Counted from the stretch's first letter, positions 24,733-33,770 are shown. The stretch is 38,012 bases of DNA from SAR202 cluster bacterium (GCA_009392195.1 VFGY01000034.1:1-38012); one strand, 5' to 3'. Numbers and translations: made by a program. Notes: generated from the letters alone by a model not told the origin.

Positions 24733-27700
24733 ATGAAATTAAACAAATTCAGAGTGAAAAATATTGGTAGAATTGCTAGGGATAAGGTGCTTAATTTTAC
24801 TTTCAACGGGAAAAAATATGTTGGATTTCAGGGTGATACCTTAGCTTCGGCATTACTAGCTAATGGAATACACTTGATTGGCAGAAGTGTTAAATATCAT
24901 AGGCCAAGGGGGTTTATAGGATCGGGTGTTGAAGATCCTAATGGATTACTAAAAGTGGGTTCAGGTTCTAAAACTTTACCTAATCATTTTGCCACTCAAG
25001 TTGAATTATATGAAGGACTACAATCTGAAAGTGTAAATTGTTGGCCAAGTGTAAATTTTGATTTGGGAGCTTTGCAAGGGAAGTTATCTAGGTTTATGGT
25101 CCCAGGATTTTACTATAAAACTTTTATGTGGCCATCCTGGTTATGGCCATTTTATGAGAAATTGCTTAGAAACAGATCTGGTTATGGCGTAGTGCCTCCA
25201 CAGCCTGATTCCGACCGATATGAGAAACGAAATATTCATTGTGAGTATTTAATAATTGGAGGAGGTCCTGCAGGTATATCTGCAGCACTTGCTGCTAGTC
25301 GTTCGGGTTTAAGAGTTATATTAGTTGATGAACAAAATGAATTAGGAGGAACCCTATTGAATGATAGGGTTAAGATTGACGAGAAAGATGCTAATACTTG
25401 GATAAATGAATCGATCAATGAACTGAGCCGTATGCCTGACGTCAAAATTTTGTTGAGGAGCACTGCTTTTGGGAATTATGGGGACCAATACACAGGTGTG
25501 CTAGAAAGAACTCCGGAAGATATTTTGCAAAAATCTACTAATTTACCAAGGGAGCGTATATGGAAAATCAGGGCTGATAAGACTGTTTTAGCGACTGGTG
25601 CTATAGAGAGGGCGTTAGTATTTCCTGGCAATGATGTGCCAGGCGTTATGTTATCTTCTGCAGTTGAATCTTTTATATTTAGATATGGTGTTTCACTTGG
25701 TAAAAGTATTGCATTTGTTACCAATAATGACAGCGTATACAATCTTTGTTTAGCGTTGTGCGAGTTAGGAATAAAAGTACCTGCAATTATAGATTGTAGG
25801 AAAAAAATAAACTCAAAGTTGATTAGCAAAGTAACCGAATTAGGAATTCCTGTTTATTCCGGGTGGCATATTGAAAAAACAATCGGTAATAAAAGGATTA
25901 AGCAGATAGAAATATTTGAAAAACCTAATTTGAACCAAGGGGAAAGTAAAAAACATAAAGTAAAGAAAATCACTTGTGATATCTTAGCTATGTCTGGTGG
26001 CTGGGATCCGAATTTACATTTATATTCTCAACTTGGAAATAAAATTCGTTATGACTCAAACTTAAAGTGTTTTCTCCCAGATAATGACATCAATAACCAA
26101 TTTATGGTTGGGTCTTGCGCTGGTTTATTCAATACTGAAGATTGTTTGAACCAAGGGTTTAGAACAATCTTTGAATCACTTAGGATATCTGAAGTGGAAA
26201 TTTCACCACAGGAATTCAAAATCGGAATGGATCCTTATCAATATGACCAATCAACAATTGCAAATATCGTTGCAATCGGGTCAACAAAATCTAGTTTGCA
26301 AAGAAAGCAATTTGTTGATTTTCAATTAGATGTCACATTAAGAGATATTGATATATCTCTCGGGGAAGGTTTTGAATCCATCCAGCATGTCAAGAGATAT
26401 ACTAAGGCAAATACAGGGACAGATCAGGGAAAGATATCTGGTACGAATCTAGCTATATTGATAGCACAAAAGACCGGGAAAGAAATTAATGAAGTTGGCC
26501 CTACAACTTTCAGGCCACCGTATACACCAGTGACATTTGGAGCTATAGCTGGAAGATCATTGAAGGACCAATTTGATCCAGTAAGGTTAACTGCTATACA
26601 TGATTGGCATGTGGAAGCAGGAGCTGAATTTGAGAATGTCGGTCAATGGAAAAGGCCTTGGTTTTATCCTAAAGATAACGAATCGATGGATGATGCGGTA
26701 ATTAGGGAATGTCTGGCGGTACGAAACTCAATTGGAATTTGTGATGCATCAACATTAGGTAAGATCGAAATAAATGGCCCTGATTCTGCCGAATTCCTTA
26801 ACCGGATTTATGTGAATAATTGGTCCAAATTACAAATTGGTAAATGTAGGTATGGACTAATGCTAGGAGATGATGGCAATGTAATGGATGACGGAGTGAC
26901 GGCTAGAATTGGTGAAAACACATATCTTATGCATACTACCACTTCAGGTGCTGCTAGTGTAATGGATTGGCTAGAAAGATGGTTGCAAACCGAATGGCCT
27001 GAATTGAAAGTATATTTAACTTCTGTCACAGATCAATGGTCTACTATATCGCTAAATGGGCCAAATAGTCGTAGTGTTTTATCAATGTTGTGCGATGATG
27101 TAGATTTATCAAATGAATCTTTTCCTTTCATGTCTTTTAAATCTGGCACCGTTGCAGGTTTGAAATCACGTGTTTTTAGAGTAAGTTTTGCAGGAGAATT
27201 GTCTTATGAAATTAATGTGCATTCAGAATATGCCATAGGCTTATGGAAGGCAATTATGGATGCAGGTCAAGAATTTGGAATAACCCCTTACGGTACTGAA
27301 GCTATGCATGTTTTGCGTGCAGAAAAGGGATATGTCATAGTAGGGCAGGACACTGATGGTTCTGTAACACCTATAGATTTAGGTTATGGAAAAATGTTAT
27401 CTAAAACGAAAGATTTTCTTGGTAAGAGGTCTTTATTGAGAAAAGATATGGTAAGAAGCGATAGAAAGCAACTCGTTGGATTAACTCCTCATATAGAATC
27501 CGAAAAAATATCTGACGGTGCTCAAATCGTTGAAAGTTTATCACACCAATCAATTATGATCGGTCATGTTACTTCTTCATATTTTAGTCCCATACTAGAT
27601 AAGAACATAGCTCTGGCGTTGATACAATCGGGTCGGACTCGTATCGGTGGATATGTTTATGCTGTTGATACTAAAGGTAGACAAGTTAAATCGAAAATTG

Positions 27701-27747
27701 TAAGCCCGATTTTCTATGATCCCAAAGGAGAAAGACAAAATGTCTAA
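24733..27747 (+). CDS. soxA: Sarcosine oxidase, alpha subunit
   Basis: SoxA binds NAD+ and, through its C-terminal half, tetrahydrofolate, so the formaldehyde unit is captured as 5,10-methylene-THF. About 1004 residues, in family order: an N-terminal ferredoxin-like segment without cluster cysteines (KYVGFQGDTLASALLANG), a dinucleotide fold (YLIIGGGPAGISAALAASR near residue 175), a second Rossmann portion, then a GcvT-like domain from about 620 to the end (with GRSLKDQFDPVR, GKCRYGLMLGDDG, GTEAMHVLRAEKG). The reading from ATG 24715 overlaps soxD by 11 bases; ATG 24733 is slightly preferred because GAGAAGTG lies upstream and the N-terminus then matches family starts. It overlaps the soxG start by eight bases. 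Confidence 0.95.
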   Translation: MKLNKFRVKNIGRIARDKVLNFTFNGKKYVGFQGDTLASALLANGIHLIGRSVKYHRPRGFIGSGVEDPNGLLKVGSGSKTLPNHFATQVELYEGLQSESVNCWPSVNFDLGALQGKLSRFMVPGFYYKTFMWPSWLWPFYEKLLRNRSGYGVVPPQPDSDRYEKRNIHCEYLIIGGGPAGISAALAASRSGLRVILVDEQNELGGTLLNDRVKIDEKDANTWINESINELSRMPDVKILLRSTAFGNYGDQYTGVLERTPEDILQKSTNLPRERIWKIRADKTVLATGAIERALVFPGNDVPGVMLSSAVESFIFRYGVSLGKSIAFVTNNDSVYNLCLALCELGIKVPAIIDCRKKINSKLISKVTELGIPVYSGWHIEKTIGNKRIKQIEIFEKPNLNQGESKKHKVKKITCDILAMSGGWDPNLHLYSQLGNKIRYDSNLKCFLPDNDINNQFMVGSCAGLFNTEDCLNQGFRTIFESLRISEVEISPQEFKIGMDPYQYDQSTIANIVAIGSTKSSLQRKQFVDFQLDVTLRDIDISLGEGFESIQHVKRYTKANTGTDQGKISGTNLAILIAQKTGKEINEVGPTTFRPPYTPVTFGAIAGRSLKDQFDPVRLTAIHDWHVEAGAEFENVGQWKRPWFYPKDNESMDDAVIRECLAVRNSIGICDASTLGKIEINGPDSAEFLNRIYVNNWSKLQIGKCRYGLMLGDDGNVMDDGVTARIGENTYLMHTTTSGAASVMDWLERWLQTEWPELKVYLTSVTDQWSTISLNGPNSRSVLSMLCDDVDLSNESFPFMSFKSGTVAGLKSRVFRVSFAGELSYEINVHSEYAIGLWKAIMDAGQEFGITPYGTEAMHVLRAEKGYVIVGQDTDGSVTPIDLGYGKMLSKTKDFLGKRSLLRKDMVRSDRKQLVGLTPHIESEKISDGAQIVESLSHQSIMIGHVTSSYFSPILDKNIALALIQSGRTRIGGYVYAVDTKGRQVKSKIVSPIFYDPKGERQNV

Positions 27748-28291
27748 CAATATAACACATTCTTTAGGGATTGATATGGTGGGATATTCTATTGAAGAAA
27801 AGTCTACTTTGGGTCAACTAAATATTAGATTTGATGTATCAGACGTTTTTGTTTCATCGGTTATGGAGGATGTATTTGGTTTAGATTTTGAAATGTTACC
27901 AAATACATTAATTAAAGGTGATGGGAAATTTGCTTTGTGGCTTGGTCCTGATGAGAGACTTGTGATATTACCTAAAGACCTTATAAGAATTGTAGAGATG
28001 AATTTAGAAAGACGCTTGCAAGGTCGACATTATTCTGCAGTAGACCTATCTAGTGGACTAGTCATACTCGATATTAGAGGTAGAGATGTACGTAACATTA
28101 TATCGAAGGGCTGTTCAATAGATTTGCACCAGAAGTATTTTAATATTGGTCAATGTTTTCAGACATTGATTGATAAGATTAATGTTGTTTGTTTCCCTTT
28201 AGAAAATGATTGTATCAGGGTAATTGTTAGACGCAGTTATTCAAAGGCGTTGATTAGATGGCTTGAAGATGCTTCTTTAGAGTTTGTTTGA
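27740..28291 (+). CDS. soxG: Sarcosine oxidase, gamma subunit
   Basis: The gamma subunit of heterotetrameric sarcosine oxidase is a small folate-fold (GcvT-like) partner that packs against the alpha and beta subunits and has no catalytic role of its own. The 183-residue chain has WLGPDERLVIL, AVDLSSGLVILDIRGRDVRNIISKGCSIDLH and the RRSYSKALIRWL ending, the usual family signature. AAAGGAG at 27724-27730 precedes ATG 27740; the earlier in-frame ATG at 27716 is not favoured because it lies upstream of that site. The start lies inside the last codons of soxA, so the two are coupled. The stop is one base from the stop of the leftward HAD gene. Confidence 0.92.
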   Translation: MSNNITHSLGIDMVGYSIEEKSTLGQLNIRFDVSDVFVSSVMEDVFGLDFEMLPNTLIKGDGKFALWLGPDERLVILPKDLIRIVEMNLERRLQGRHYSAVDLSSGLVILDIRGRDVRNIISKGCSIDLHQKYFNIGQCFQTLIDKINVVCFPLENDCIRVIVRRSYSKALIRWLEDASLEFV

Positions 28292-28292
28292 G

Positions 28293-29138
28293 TTATCCCA
28301 AATTCTTCATTCTGTACGTGGGTTGTAAATTTTCTGGTATTTCAGAATTTAACGAACTGATTCCTGTTTGCATCAAAACTGAATCAATGCCGAAGTTTTT
28401 GGCGCCTTGTACATCTGTGTGGAGTTGGTCACCAATCATTACCATGTTTTTGGTTTTTGTTTTTGCAAAAGCTTTTTCGAAAATTGGTGAATATGGTTTA
28501 CCTAACTTGGTGAAAGTCAAATTTTCTTTCATGGGATAACGTAGAGATAAGGCTTCCTCTATAAGTTTTGCTAAACTTGCAGCAGCTAAACCGAAGGAAT
28601 CTTCAGTTTTGGGATACAGTAAATCAGGGTTCATTAGAATCAATTCAACTGTATTTTGATTGTCAATGATTGAAAATAGCCTCGATATAAGGATACTTGC
28701 TGTTTCTACAAAAGGATAACCAGAAATTGCGCCTATTATTAATGTTTGAAATGTTTCGCTCGGCTGTACAATTTGTCCTCCTGCCTTTGTTACATATTCG
28801 ACAGTATCATCTGTACCTAAAACACAGCATGATTGATTGATTAAATTATTTTTTGAAAAATAGTTTTCAATTAAAGAACCGGATGTGATGATTTTTTCAG
28901 TAGATATATCTAGACCGAATTCTGCATACCGAGAGGACGAACTCTTAATAGACCTCGAAGAGTCGTTAGTTAATATTAGGTACGGTTTTTTGATAGAGTT
29001 TAGTTTAGTTATTATACTGTCTGATTTAGGTAGTGGTCCTGATGAATTTATCAGGACTCCATATGCATCAAATAGTAACGCATCATAGGATTTTATCAAT
29101 TCATTTATTTGTATTTCGGGAATTTGATCGAATTTCAA
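28293..29138 (-). CDS. HAD-superfamily (class IIA, NagD-like) protein
   Basis: A 281-residue HAD class IIA protein, related to NagD and to sugar or nucleotide phosphatases. Motif I reads FD24-A-Y26-GVLI, motif II LTNDSS, motif III the Lys in TKLGKPYSPIF, and motif IV GDQLHTDVQGA with the metal Asp residues. The nucleophile Asp24 is present, but the second Asp of the usual DxDG, the general acid, is Tyr26. A similar D-x-W/Y change is known in one HAD-IIA subgroup, so it may be a slow phosphatase or serve another purpose. The start is TTG with no clear ribosome site. It is the last gene of the leftward run kdgK-like, aldolase, membrane protein, HAD. Confidence 0.83.
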   Translation of the reverse strand: MKFDQIPEIQINELIKSYDALLFDAYGVLINSSGPLPKSDSIITKLNSIKKPYLILTNDSSRSIKSSSSRYAEFGLDISTEKIITSGSLIENYFSKNNLINQSCCVLGTDDTVEYVTKAGGQIVQPSETFQTLIIGAISGYPFVETASILISRLFSIIDNQNTVELILMNPDLLYPKTEDSFGLAAASLAKLIEEALSLRYPMKENLTFTKLGKPYSPIFEKAFAKTKTKNMVMIGDQLHTDVQGAKNFGIDSVLMQTGISSLNSEIPENLQPTYRMKNLG

Positions 29139-29153
29139 TTGTTTTTCTTTATT

Positions 29154-29576
29154 TTAAGTTAGAGCTGGTACGGTAATTAATGTAGTTATCGAAAAAAATT
29201 GTATGATAGAGTTGGCGTCTATGCTTGATGGGAGGAAAGTTAACCCTGAAGTTGCTATATGAGCAATTGTAATAGTCATTAATATCGTGCCACCTACCCA
29301 TGCTGAAGCCGACATTGATTTTGCAATTAATTTAGTATACTTCCTTTCAATTTTTATTATTTCTTCATCTATTTGTGTAGGAGTGTTATTTTTGGGTTTC
29401 GAAAGAAATTTATGAGCTATAAACCCTAATAAAAGGAGTGATATTGAATAAACTTCCGCCATAGCCCATTTATTTAATTCGATATTCAATACCTCAGTTA
29501 GAATTATATTTGGTAATGCGCTTAATACTGATACGCATATCATCCAAAGGAAAACAAAAAGAATAGATTTGTACAA
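29154..29576 (-). CDS. Small four-helix membrane protein of unknown function
   Basis: A 140-residue protein with four hydrophobic stretches, at about 4-26, 38-56, 90-109 and 122-140, and a basic, charged loop (about 57-85, with IDEEIIKIERKYTKLIAK) that should face the cytoplasm. I do not recognise the family. AGGTGGA precedes the TTG start, which supports it as a real gene. It is separated from the aldolase gene by 73 AT-rich bases that include a TATATATTATATATATA stretch, which might serve as a promoter. The HAD gene begins 15 bases later, so those two are likely co-transcribed. Confidence 0.65.
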   Translation of the reverse strand: MYKSILFVFLWMICVSVLSALPNIILTEVLNIELNKWAMAEVYSISLLLLGFIAHKFLSKPKNNTPTQIDEEIIKIERKYTKLIAKSMSASAWVGGTILMTITIAHIATSGLTFLPSSIDANSIIQFFSITTLITVPALT

Positions 29577-29649
29577 ATTCCACCTTCATGAATAATGGGT
29601 GTTTGAATTTTAGTATATATTATATATATAAAAATGGTTTAGTTTAAAT

Positions 29650-30480
29650 TCATTTATAGCTTTTCACAAAATTAGAAGATGCTTCAGTAATGAAACTGAT
29701 TTCATGAGGTCCTTCAAAAAATTGTGCGCCTTTATTAATCCAAAATCTAGCACTTTCAGCATTTGAGGCGGTTAATCCAAAAGGTATTTGGTGCTTTTTA
29801 CATATGGAGAGTATTTTGGACATGGCTTCAATTATTTCAGGATGCTCTTTATTGTCTGGGTACCCCATATCGATTGATAGGTCACCCGTTCCTACATAGA
29901 CCATATCGACACCTGGGCTGCTTATAATTTCTTCTGCATTTTGGCACCCCAATTTAGTTTCGATGTGTATCACTGCAGTAGTTTCGAGGTCTTGTTCTTT
30001 TATCCACTCACTTTTTAATGACGGTTTTAAATAATCGCTATTGCCGTAGCCTGAAGCAGTAGCTCTTGTCCCTTTGGGAGGGAATTTTATGTAACTCATA
30101 AGTTCTTCAACTTGAGACCTGTGTTCAGTTCTTGGGAGCTGAATTCCAACGGCACCGCACTCAAGCAATTTTGCTATTTCTTGCCTTTCAAGTTGTGGTG
30201 TTTTTGCTATTACTGGTAAACCGTTGTCGCGAGCAGACAATACTGTGTCAGCGAATGTGGGCATGTCAAAAAATGTATGCTCATACTCTATGTATACAAA
30301 ATCAAATCCAACTTGTTGATATGTTTTTATTAAGGACGGTCTACAATATTCGACTATGGTTGCACCTATAAGCGTTTCTCCATTTTGAAATCGTTTTTTA
30401 AGGGTTCTTCCTGGTCCACCTTCTGGGTAGATAGATTTTATTCTTTCTTTTGCTGATTCAGCTGCTATAGATTTTGGCAT
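29650..30480 (-). CDS. HpcH/HpaI-family class II aldolase
   Basis: A 276-residue TIM-barrel aldolase of the HpcH/HpaI family, which cleaves or forms 2-keto-4-hydroxy acids with a divalent metal. Residues in order: EYEHTFFD with His68, IHIETKLG with metal ligand Glu174, and GTGDLSIDMG with metal ligand Asp200. The Arg that steadies pyruvate enolate in HpaI-like enzymes is replaced by Lys93 (AKTPQ). The chain has about 25 more N-terminal residues than HpaI. It lies 32 bases after a 2-keto-3-deoxy-acid-type sugar kinase gene on the same strand, so cleavage of a keto-deoxy sugar acid to pyruvate and an aldehyde is the likely role. GGAGC precedes the ATG. Confidence 0.88.
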   Translation of the reverse strand: MPKSIAAESAKERIKSIYPEGGPGRTLKKRFQNGETLIGATIVEYCRPSLIKTYQQVGFDFVYIEYEHTFFDMPTFADTVLSARDNGLPVIAKTPQLERQEIAKLLECGAVGIQLPRTEHRSQVEELMSYIKFPPKGTRATASGYGNSDYLKPSLKSEWIKEQDLETTAVIHIETKLGCQNAEEIISSPGVDMVYVGTGDLSIDMGYPDNKEHPEIIEAMSKILSICKKHQIPFGLTASNAESARFWINKGAQFFEGPHEISFITEASSNFVKSYK

Positions 30481-30512
30481 GTTTTGCTCCGGCTAATATT
30501 TAATGGATTTAT

Positions 30513-31472
30513 TCAGTTATTTTGAAAACAAGATTCGGTTATTAATGAATCATTTATATGTTTTTTAATTTCTTTTGTTGAAGGTTGTGCAATTATACTA
30601 CGCCCACCAACTTTAATTCCTGCTGCAGTAGTAGCGAGTTGTAAAGACTTACTCATATCTAGATCGTTGTTTATACAATGTAAATAAGCTCCTACGAAAG
30701 TATCTCCTGCCCCCCGTGGATCCATTACTCCTTTAGGTGCTATGGCTCTAGAAACATATTTTCGATTGTCACTATATGCGATTACACCCTGATCCCCACA
30801 TTTCAAAATTAACTTTTTAACATTTTTACTCATAAAATAATTGTAGATTTTATCCGGGTCATTTTCACCAAGCAATTTTGTTGGCTCATCTGGATGTGTG
30901 GGGAATACAATATCTACATAATCAATGATTTCGTCCATTGCTCTACGTGCTTCCTTAGTATCATTCCATAAATAATCTCTGTAATTTGTGTCATAAGATA
31001 CCGTTACTGAGTTGGATTTTGCTACCTTGACCGCTTTCAAAACGGCTTTTCTGCTACTCTCTGAAATGCCCTGTGATATGCCGCTAACATGTAAAATGTT
31101 TGAATCAGATATATAGGATTCTGCAATATCATTTTCACTGATTTTGCTAGCAATACTCCCTTCACGATATACAATAACACTGCTCTGTCCTTTTGGTTGT
31201 GTTGAGTAAAATTCAATTGCATTAAAACCCCGCATTTGTTTTACTTGAGAAGTGTCAATTTCTAGTTCTTTCCATGAATCTAAAAGAAAATCGCCTAATT
31301 CGTCGTCGCTTACCTTTGAGATATATCCGCATGAACTACCTAGTTTGCTAGCCATGGTTAAAACGTTCAAAGTATCACCTGAAAATGACCTTTCGTAAGA
31401 GGTTGTCTCGCTAAATGATTTTGGAGTGAAAAATTCTATAAAACATTCGCCAATCGATATTATTGAGGGCAT
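30513..31472 (-). CDS. PfkB-family sugar kinase, 2-keto-3-deoxygluconate kinase-like
   Basis: A 319-residue ribokinase-fold kinase that phosphorylates a sugar or sugar acid with ATP. It has the N-terminal GECFIEFF and FSGDTLNVLTMASKLG motif of the family, YDTNYRDYLW at 160-169 (close to the DxNxRxxLW of 2-keto-3-deoxygluconate kinases), FPTHPDEPTKLLG, and DPRGAGDTFVGAYL with catalytic Asp257. The best guess is a KDG kinase, but kinases for other keto-deoxy acids or for fructose are hard to exclude. The adjacent HpcH/HpaI aldolase, 32 bases downstream, supports sugar-acid breakdown, though the classical partner would be Eda. A perfect 14-base palindrome lies about 30 bases upstream. Confidence 0.83.
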   Translation of the reverse strand: MPSIISIGECFIEFFTPKSFSETTSYERSFSGDTLNVLTMASKLGSSCGYISKVSDDELGDFLLDSWKELEIDTSQVKQMRGFNAIEFYSTQPKGQSSVIVYREGSIASKISENDIAESYISDSNILHVSGISQGISESSRKAVLKAVKVAKSNSVTVSYDTNYRDYLWNDTKEARRAMDEIIDYVDIVFPTHPDEPTKLLGENDPDKIYNYFMSKNVKKLILKCGDQGVIAYSDNRKYVSRAIAPKGVMDPRGAGDTFVGAYLHCINNDLDMSKSLQLATTAAGIKVGGRSIIAQPSTKEIKKHINDSLITESCFQNN

Positions 31473-31503
31473 CTTTGGTTATTCACTTTTATATAAATCG
31501 TGT

Positions 31504-31517
31504 TAATCAATTGATTA
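31504..31517. promoter_or_regulatory. 14-base palindrome upstream of the sugar kinase gene
   Basis: TAATCAATTGATTA is a perfect 14-base palindrome centred about 38 bases upstream of the leftward kinase start, in the 206-base divergent gap before the SDR gene. Its size and place fit an operator for a dimeric regulator. An AT-rich palindrome can arise by chance, so this is only a candidate. Confidence 0.35.
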
Positions 31518-31644
31518 TATTCTGTATTTGGATAATTCACCCTATAAACTTGCTATTTAGTTTAGGTGCTCAATCTTAGGAATTATTCCAAAGGTTAGGA
31601 GCTTGATTACACATAGGTGAATTTAATAGATTTTAATAGCAACT

Positions 31645-31658
31645 ATGATTTGAATCAT
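31645..31658. promoter_or_regulatory. Inverted repeat ahead of the SDR gene
   Basis: ATGATT and AATCAT flank a TG dinucleotide, a 6+2+6 inverted repeat that ends 20 bases before the SDR start, just upstream of its ribosome site. It shares the AATCA/TGATT core in the opposite order with the palindrome at 31504-31517. A chance origin cannot be excluded. Confidence 0.25.
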
Positions 31659-31678
31659 TCAAAATATAGGAGATATGT

Positions 31679-32437
31679 ATGAATAAATCAAGAAGAATTT
31701 GTATTATTACCGGATCTGGGAGTGGCATAGGATTAGCTACAGCCATTGAGATGGCAAAAAGAGGGTTTGAATTGATTTGCGTTGGTAGAAATATTGATAA
31801 ATTAAATTCAGCAAAAGATCAAATAAAAAAATACGGAATTGATGCTAGTATTTTTGCTCTCGATGTTTCAAATCGTGAATTGGTCTTCCAAATGGTTGAT
31901 GATGTAATCAGCAAATTTGGTCATATTGATGTATTAATAAACAATGCTGGACATAGTTCGAATCATAGGAGACTGTTAAGTACGCCAGAGACTGAAATAG
32001 AGTCTGTTGTTGGCACAAATATTCTTGGGACCGTCTATTGCACTCAAGCTGTAGTTGAACATATGTCTAAATTTGATTCAGGTACAATTATTAATGTTTC
32101 TTCGATAGCTGGACTTTCCCCAAGTATACAGGGAGGCATGATTTATGGTGCAACAAAATCAGCGATAATTAATTTCACAGAATTTATAAATGCCGAATAT
32201 AAATTCAATCGTATCAGAGCGACAGCGATTATTCCAGGTGAAGTTAGGACACCTGCTTTAGACAGGAGGCCTGTACCCCCTTCGGAAACCGATAGAGCAA
32301 ATATGGTAGACCCAGTAGATATTGCCAAGATTATTGCGGACATTGCTGAAATGCCAATAAACGTTAGTGTGACTCAACTAGTAGTTAGGCCAAATGTGTC
32401 TAGAGATTCATCATTTGAAGAACAAGGTTTCAAATAA
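31679..32437 (+). CDS. Short-chain dehydrogenase/reductase (classical SDR)
   Basis: A 252-residue classical SDR that oxidises or reduces an alcohol/carbonyl with NAD(P). It has the cofactor motif TGSGSGIG at 11-18, a following basic residue pattern (VGRNIDKL) that favours NADP, NNAG, the catalytic Ser in NVSSIAGLS, and Tyr156/Lys160 in YGATK. The C-terminal part with IIPGEVRTPALDRRP is typical. AGGAG seven bases before the ATG is a strong ribosome site. It stands alone between two leftward operons, so its substrate is unknown. A link to the sugar-acid kinase and aldolase across the shared promoter region is possible. Confidence 0.92.
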   Translation: MNKSRRICIITGSGSGIGLATAIEMAKRGFELICVGRNIDKLNSAKDQIKKYGIDASIFALDVSNRELVFQMVDDVISKFGHIDVLINNAGHSSNHRRLLSTPETEIESVVGTNILGTVYCTQAVVEHMSKFDSGTIINVSSIAGLSPSIQGGMIYGATKSAIINFTEFINAEYKFNRIRATAIIPGEVRTPALDRRPVPPSETDRANMVDPVDIAKIIADIAEMPINVSVTQLVVRPNVSRDSSFEEQGFK

Positions 32438-32533
32438 TTGAAATGTTGTATGGGTTTAACTGTTAGGTATAGCTGATTCAAATATACATTAACCAAGATG
32501 AAAAAGGTCTATATTTTGAAATGGCGTTAATAA

Positions 32534-33742
32534 TTATCCAATGACTTCTTTATAATACTTCAGATAGTTTAATCCGATTAACTTTCTTAGTTCTTCTTCA
32601 TTAAACCCTTTTTCTGCTAACTTTACAGTAAGGTTAGGCCAGTCTCCGAAATTTTTGTAATCAGCTAACTTATATTCATCTGTTACTCTGTGTTCTGGTC
32701 TGAATCCAGACCAATTAAACACTTCTGGATGTTCTTTGAAATATTGTATAGTAGCTGGCATATTGTCTGGGTATTCAAACATGTCACCAGTTTCCGGACC
32801 GTTACCGCAGATATCGTTACCTATACCTACATGATCGATGCCCATGACGTTAACAAGGTGTATTACATGTTCAGCGAAGTCATCTAGAGTTGCTATGGGT
32901 TTTTTATCTTGTACAAAACCAGGTACGATAACTACCCCGAAAAAACCACCTTTGTCTGCAATAGCTTTTGCTAAATCATCATCTTTACCGCGATCATGGT
33001 AACAAACAGCATTACTTGAAGAGTGAGAAACCATTATAGGAGTTTTAGAGGTTTCTATAGCATCCCAACCTACTTGTTGCGATGAATGGCTTACGTCGAC
33101 AATCATTCCTAAATCATTAAGTCTTTCCACAAGTGCTTTCCCATAATAGCTTAAGCCAGTTTTATATATTTCGGTGCATCCGTCTCCTACTAGATTTCGC
33201 AAATTATATGTTAATTGAACAATCCTCAAACCTAAATTATAGAAATAATCTACACGATCAAGATTACTGCCAAATGGGGTTGTGTCTTGAAAATTCAAAT
33301 TCACTCCTCGCTTACCCTCTTTATAAACTCTTTTTATATCATCACTAGTTAAAACAATTTCAAAATGTTCTGGTAGAGCATTTGCATAAGCTCTTGCGTG
33401 GGAGATATTGTCTACAGCAATTTCAAATGCATCATCAAATGGAGCGGGTCCCATTAAACACGAACTAGCTATTGTTACTCCTGATTTTGTCCAAAGGTCC
33501 ATATATTCTTTTTTTGCAACATCTGACTTTTGGATTTCATTAGCAGCCATCTTGGCTAAAATACTACTTGCTTCAGTTCTATTATGTCCTGTTTCGGACA
33601 GTTCCATAAGTTTGGTTTTCATTGTAGGCGTAAACAAAAAGCCTCTCGTTGCAGGAGGTTGTTGGGCGTCTATTACTAAAGCTTCATGGTGAAGGTCGAA
33701 TGCCTCTTTTGGAGTAAGGGATGGTTTACGTATTTGTGTCAT
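32534..33742 (-). CDS. M19 (renal dipeptidase-like) protein lacking several metal ligands
   Basis: A 402-residue homologue of the zinc dipeptidase family M19 (membrane/renal dipeptidase). Overall layout and length fit, and His219 (VDVSHSS), His240 (MVSHSSS) and Asp310 (GIGNDICG) match metal ligands. Others are changed: the DGHxD motif reads D25-A-Q27-Q-P29, so the His and Asp of the second metal site are gone, and the bridging Glu is Gln152 (FQDTT). The usual LTHS at the substrate-binding His reads LTYN. A subgroup of M19 with FQ(N/D)T and LTYN seems widespread, so this is probably a family variant with one or no metal and not decay; function is open. AAGGAA precedes the ATG. It is 28 bases after the SelA-like gene. 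Confidence 0.85.
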   Translation of the reverse strand: MTQIRKPSLTPKEAFDLHHEALVIDAQQPPATRGFLFTPTMKTKLMELSETGHNRTEASSILAKMAANEIQKSDVAKKEYMDLWTKSGVTIASSCLMGPAPFDDAFEIAVDNISHARAYANALPEHFEIVLTSDDIKRVYKEGKRGVNLNFQDTTPFGSNLDRVDYFYNLGLRIVQLTYNLRNLVGDGCTEIYKTGLSYYGKALVERLNDLGMIVDVSHSSQQVGWDAIETSKTPIMVSHSSSNAVCYHDRGKDDDLAKAIADKGGFFGVVIVPGFVQDKKPIATLDDFAEHVIHLVNVMGIDHVGIGNDICGNGPETGDMFEYPDNMPATIQYFKEHPEVFNWSGFRPEHRVTDEYKLADYKNFGDWPNLTVKLAEKGFNEEELRKLIGLNYLKYYKEVIG

Positions 33743-33770
33743 GTTAATTCCTTATTAATTAATAAACGAT

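Noticed and set aside
3534-31626. Near-identical 16-mers TTACACATAGGGGAAT (near 3534) and TTACACATAGGTGAAT (near 31610) before two genes.
   Set aside because: One mismatch in 16 bases is expected several times by chance in a 38 kb AT-rich window; the flanks do not match.
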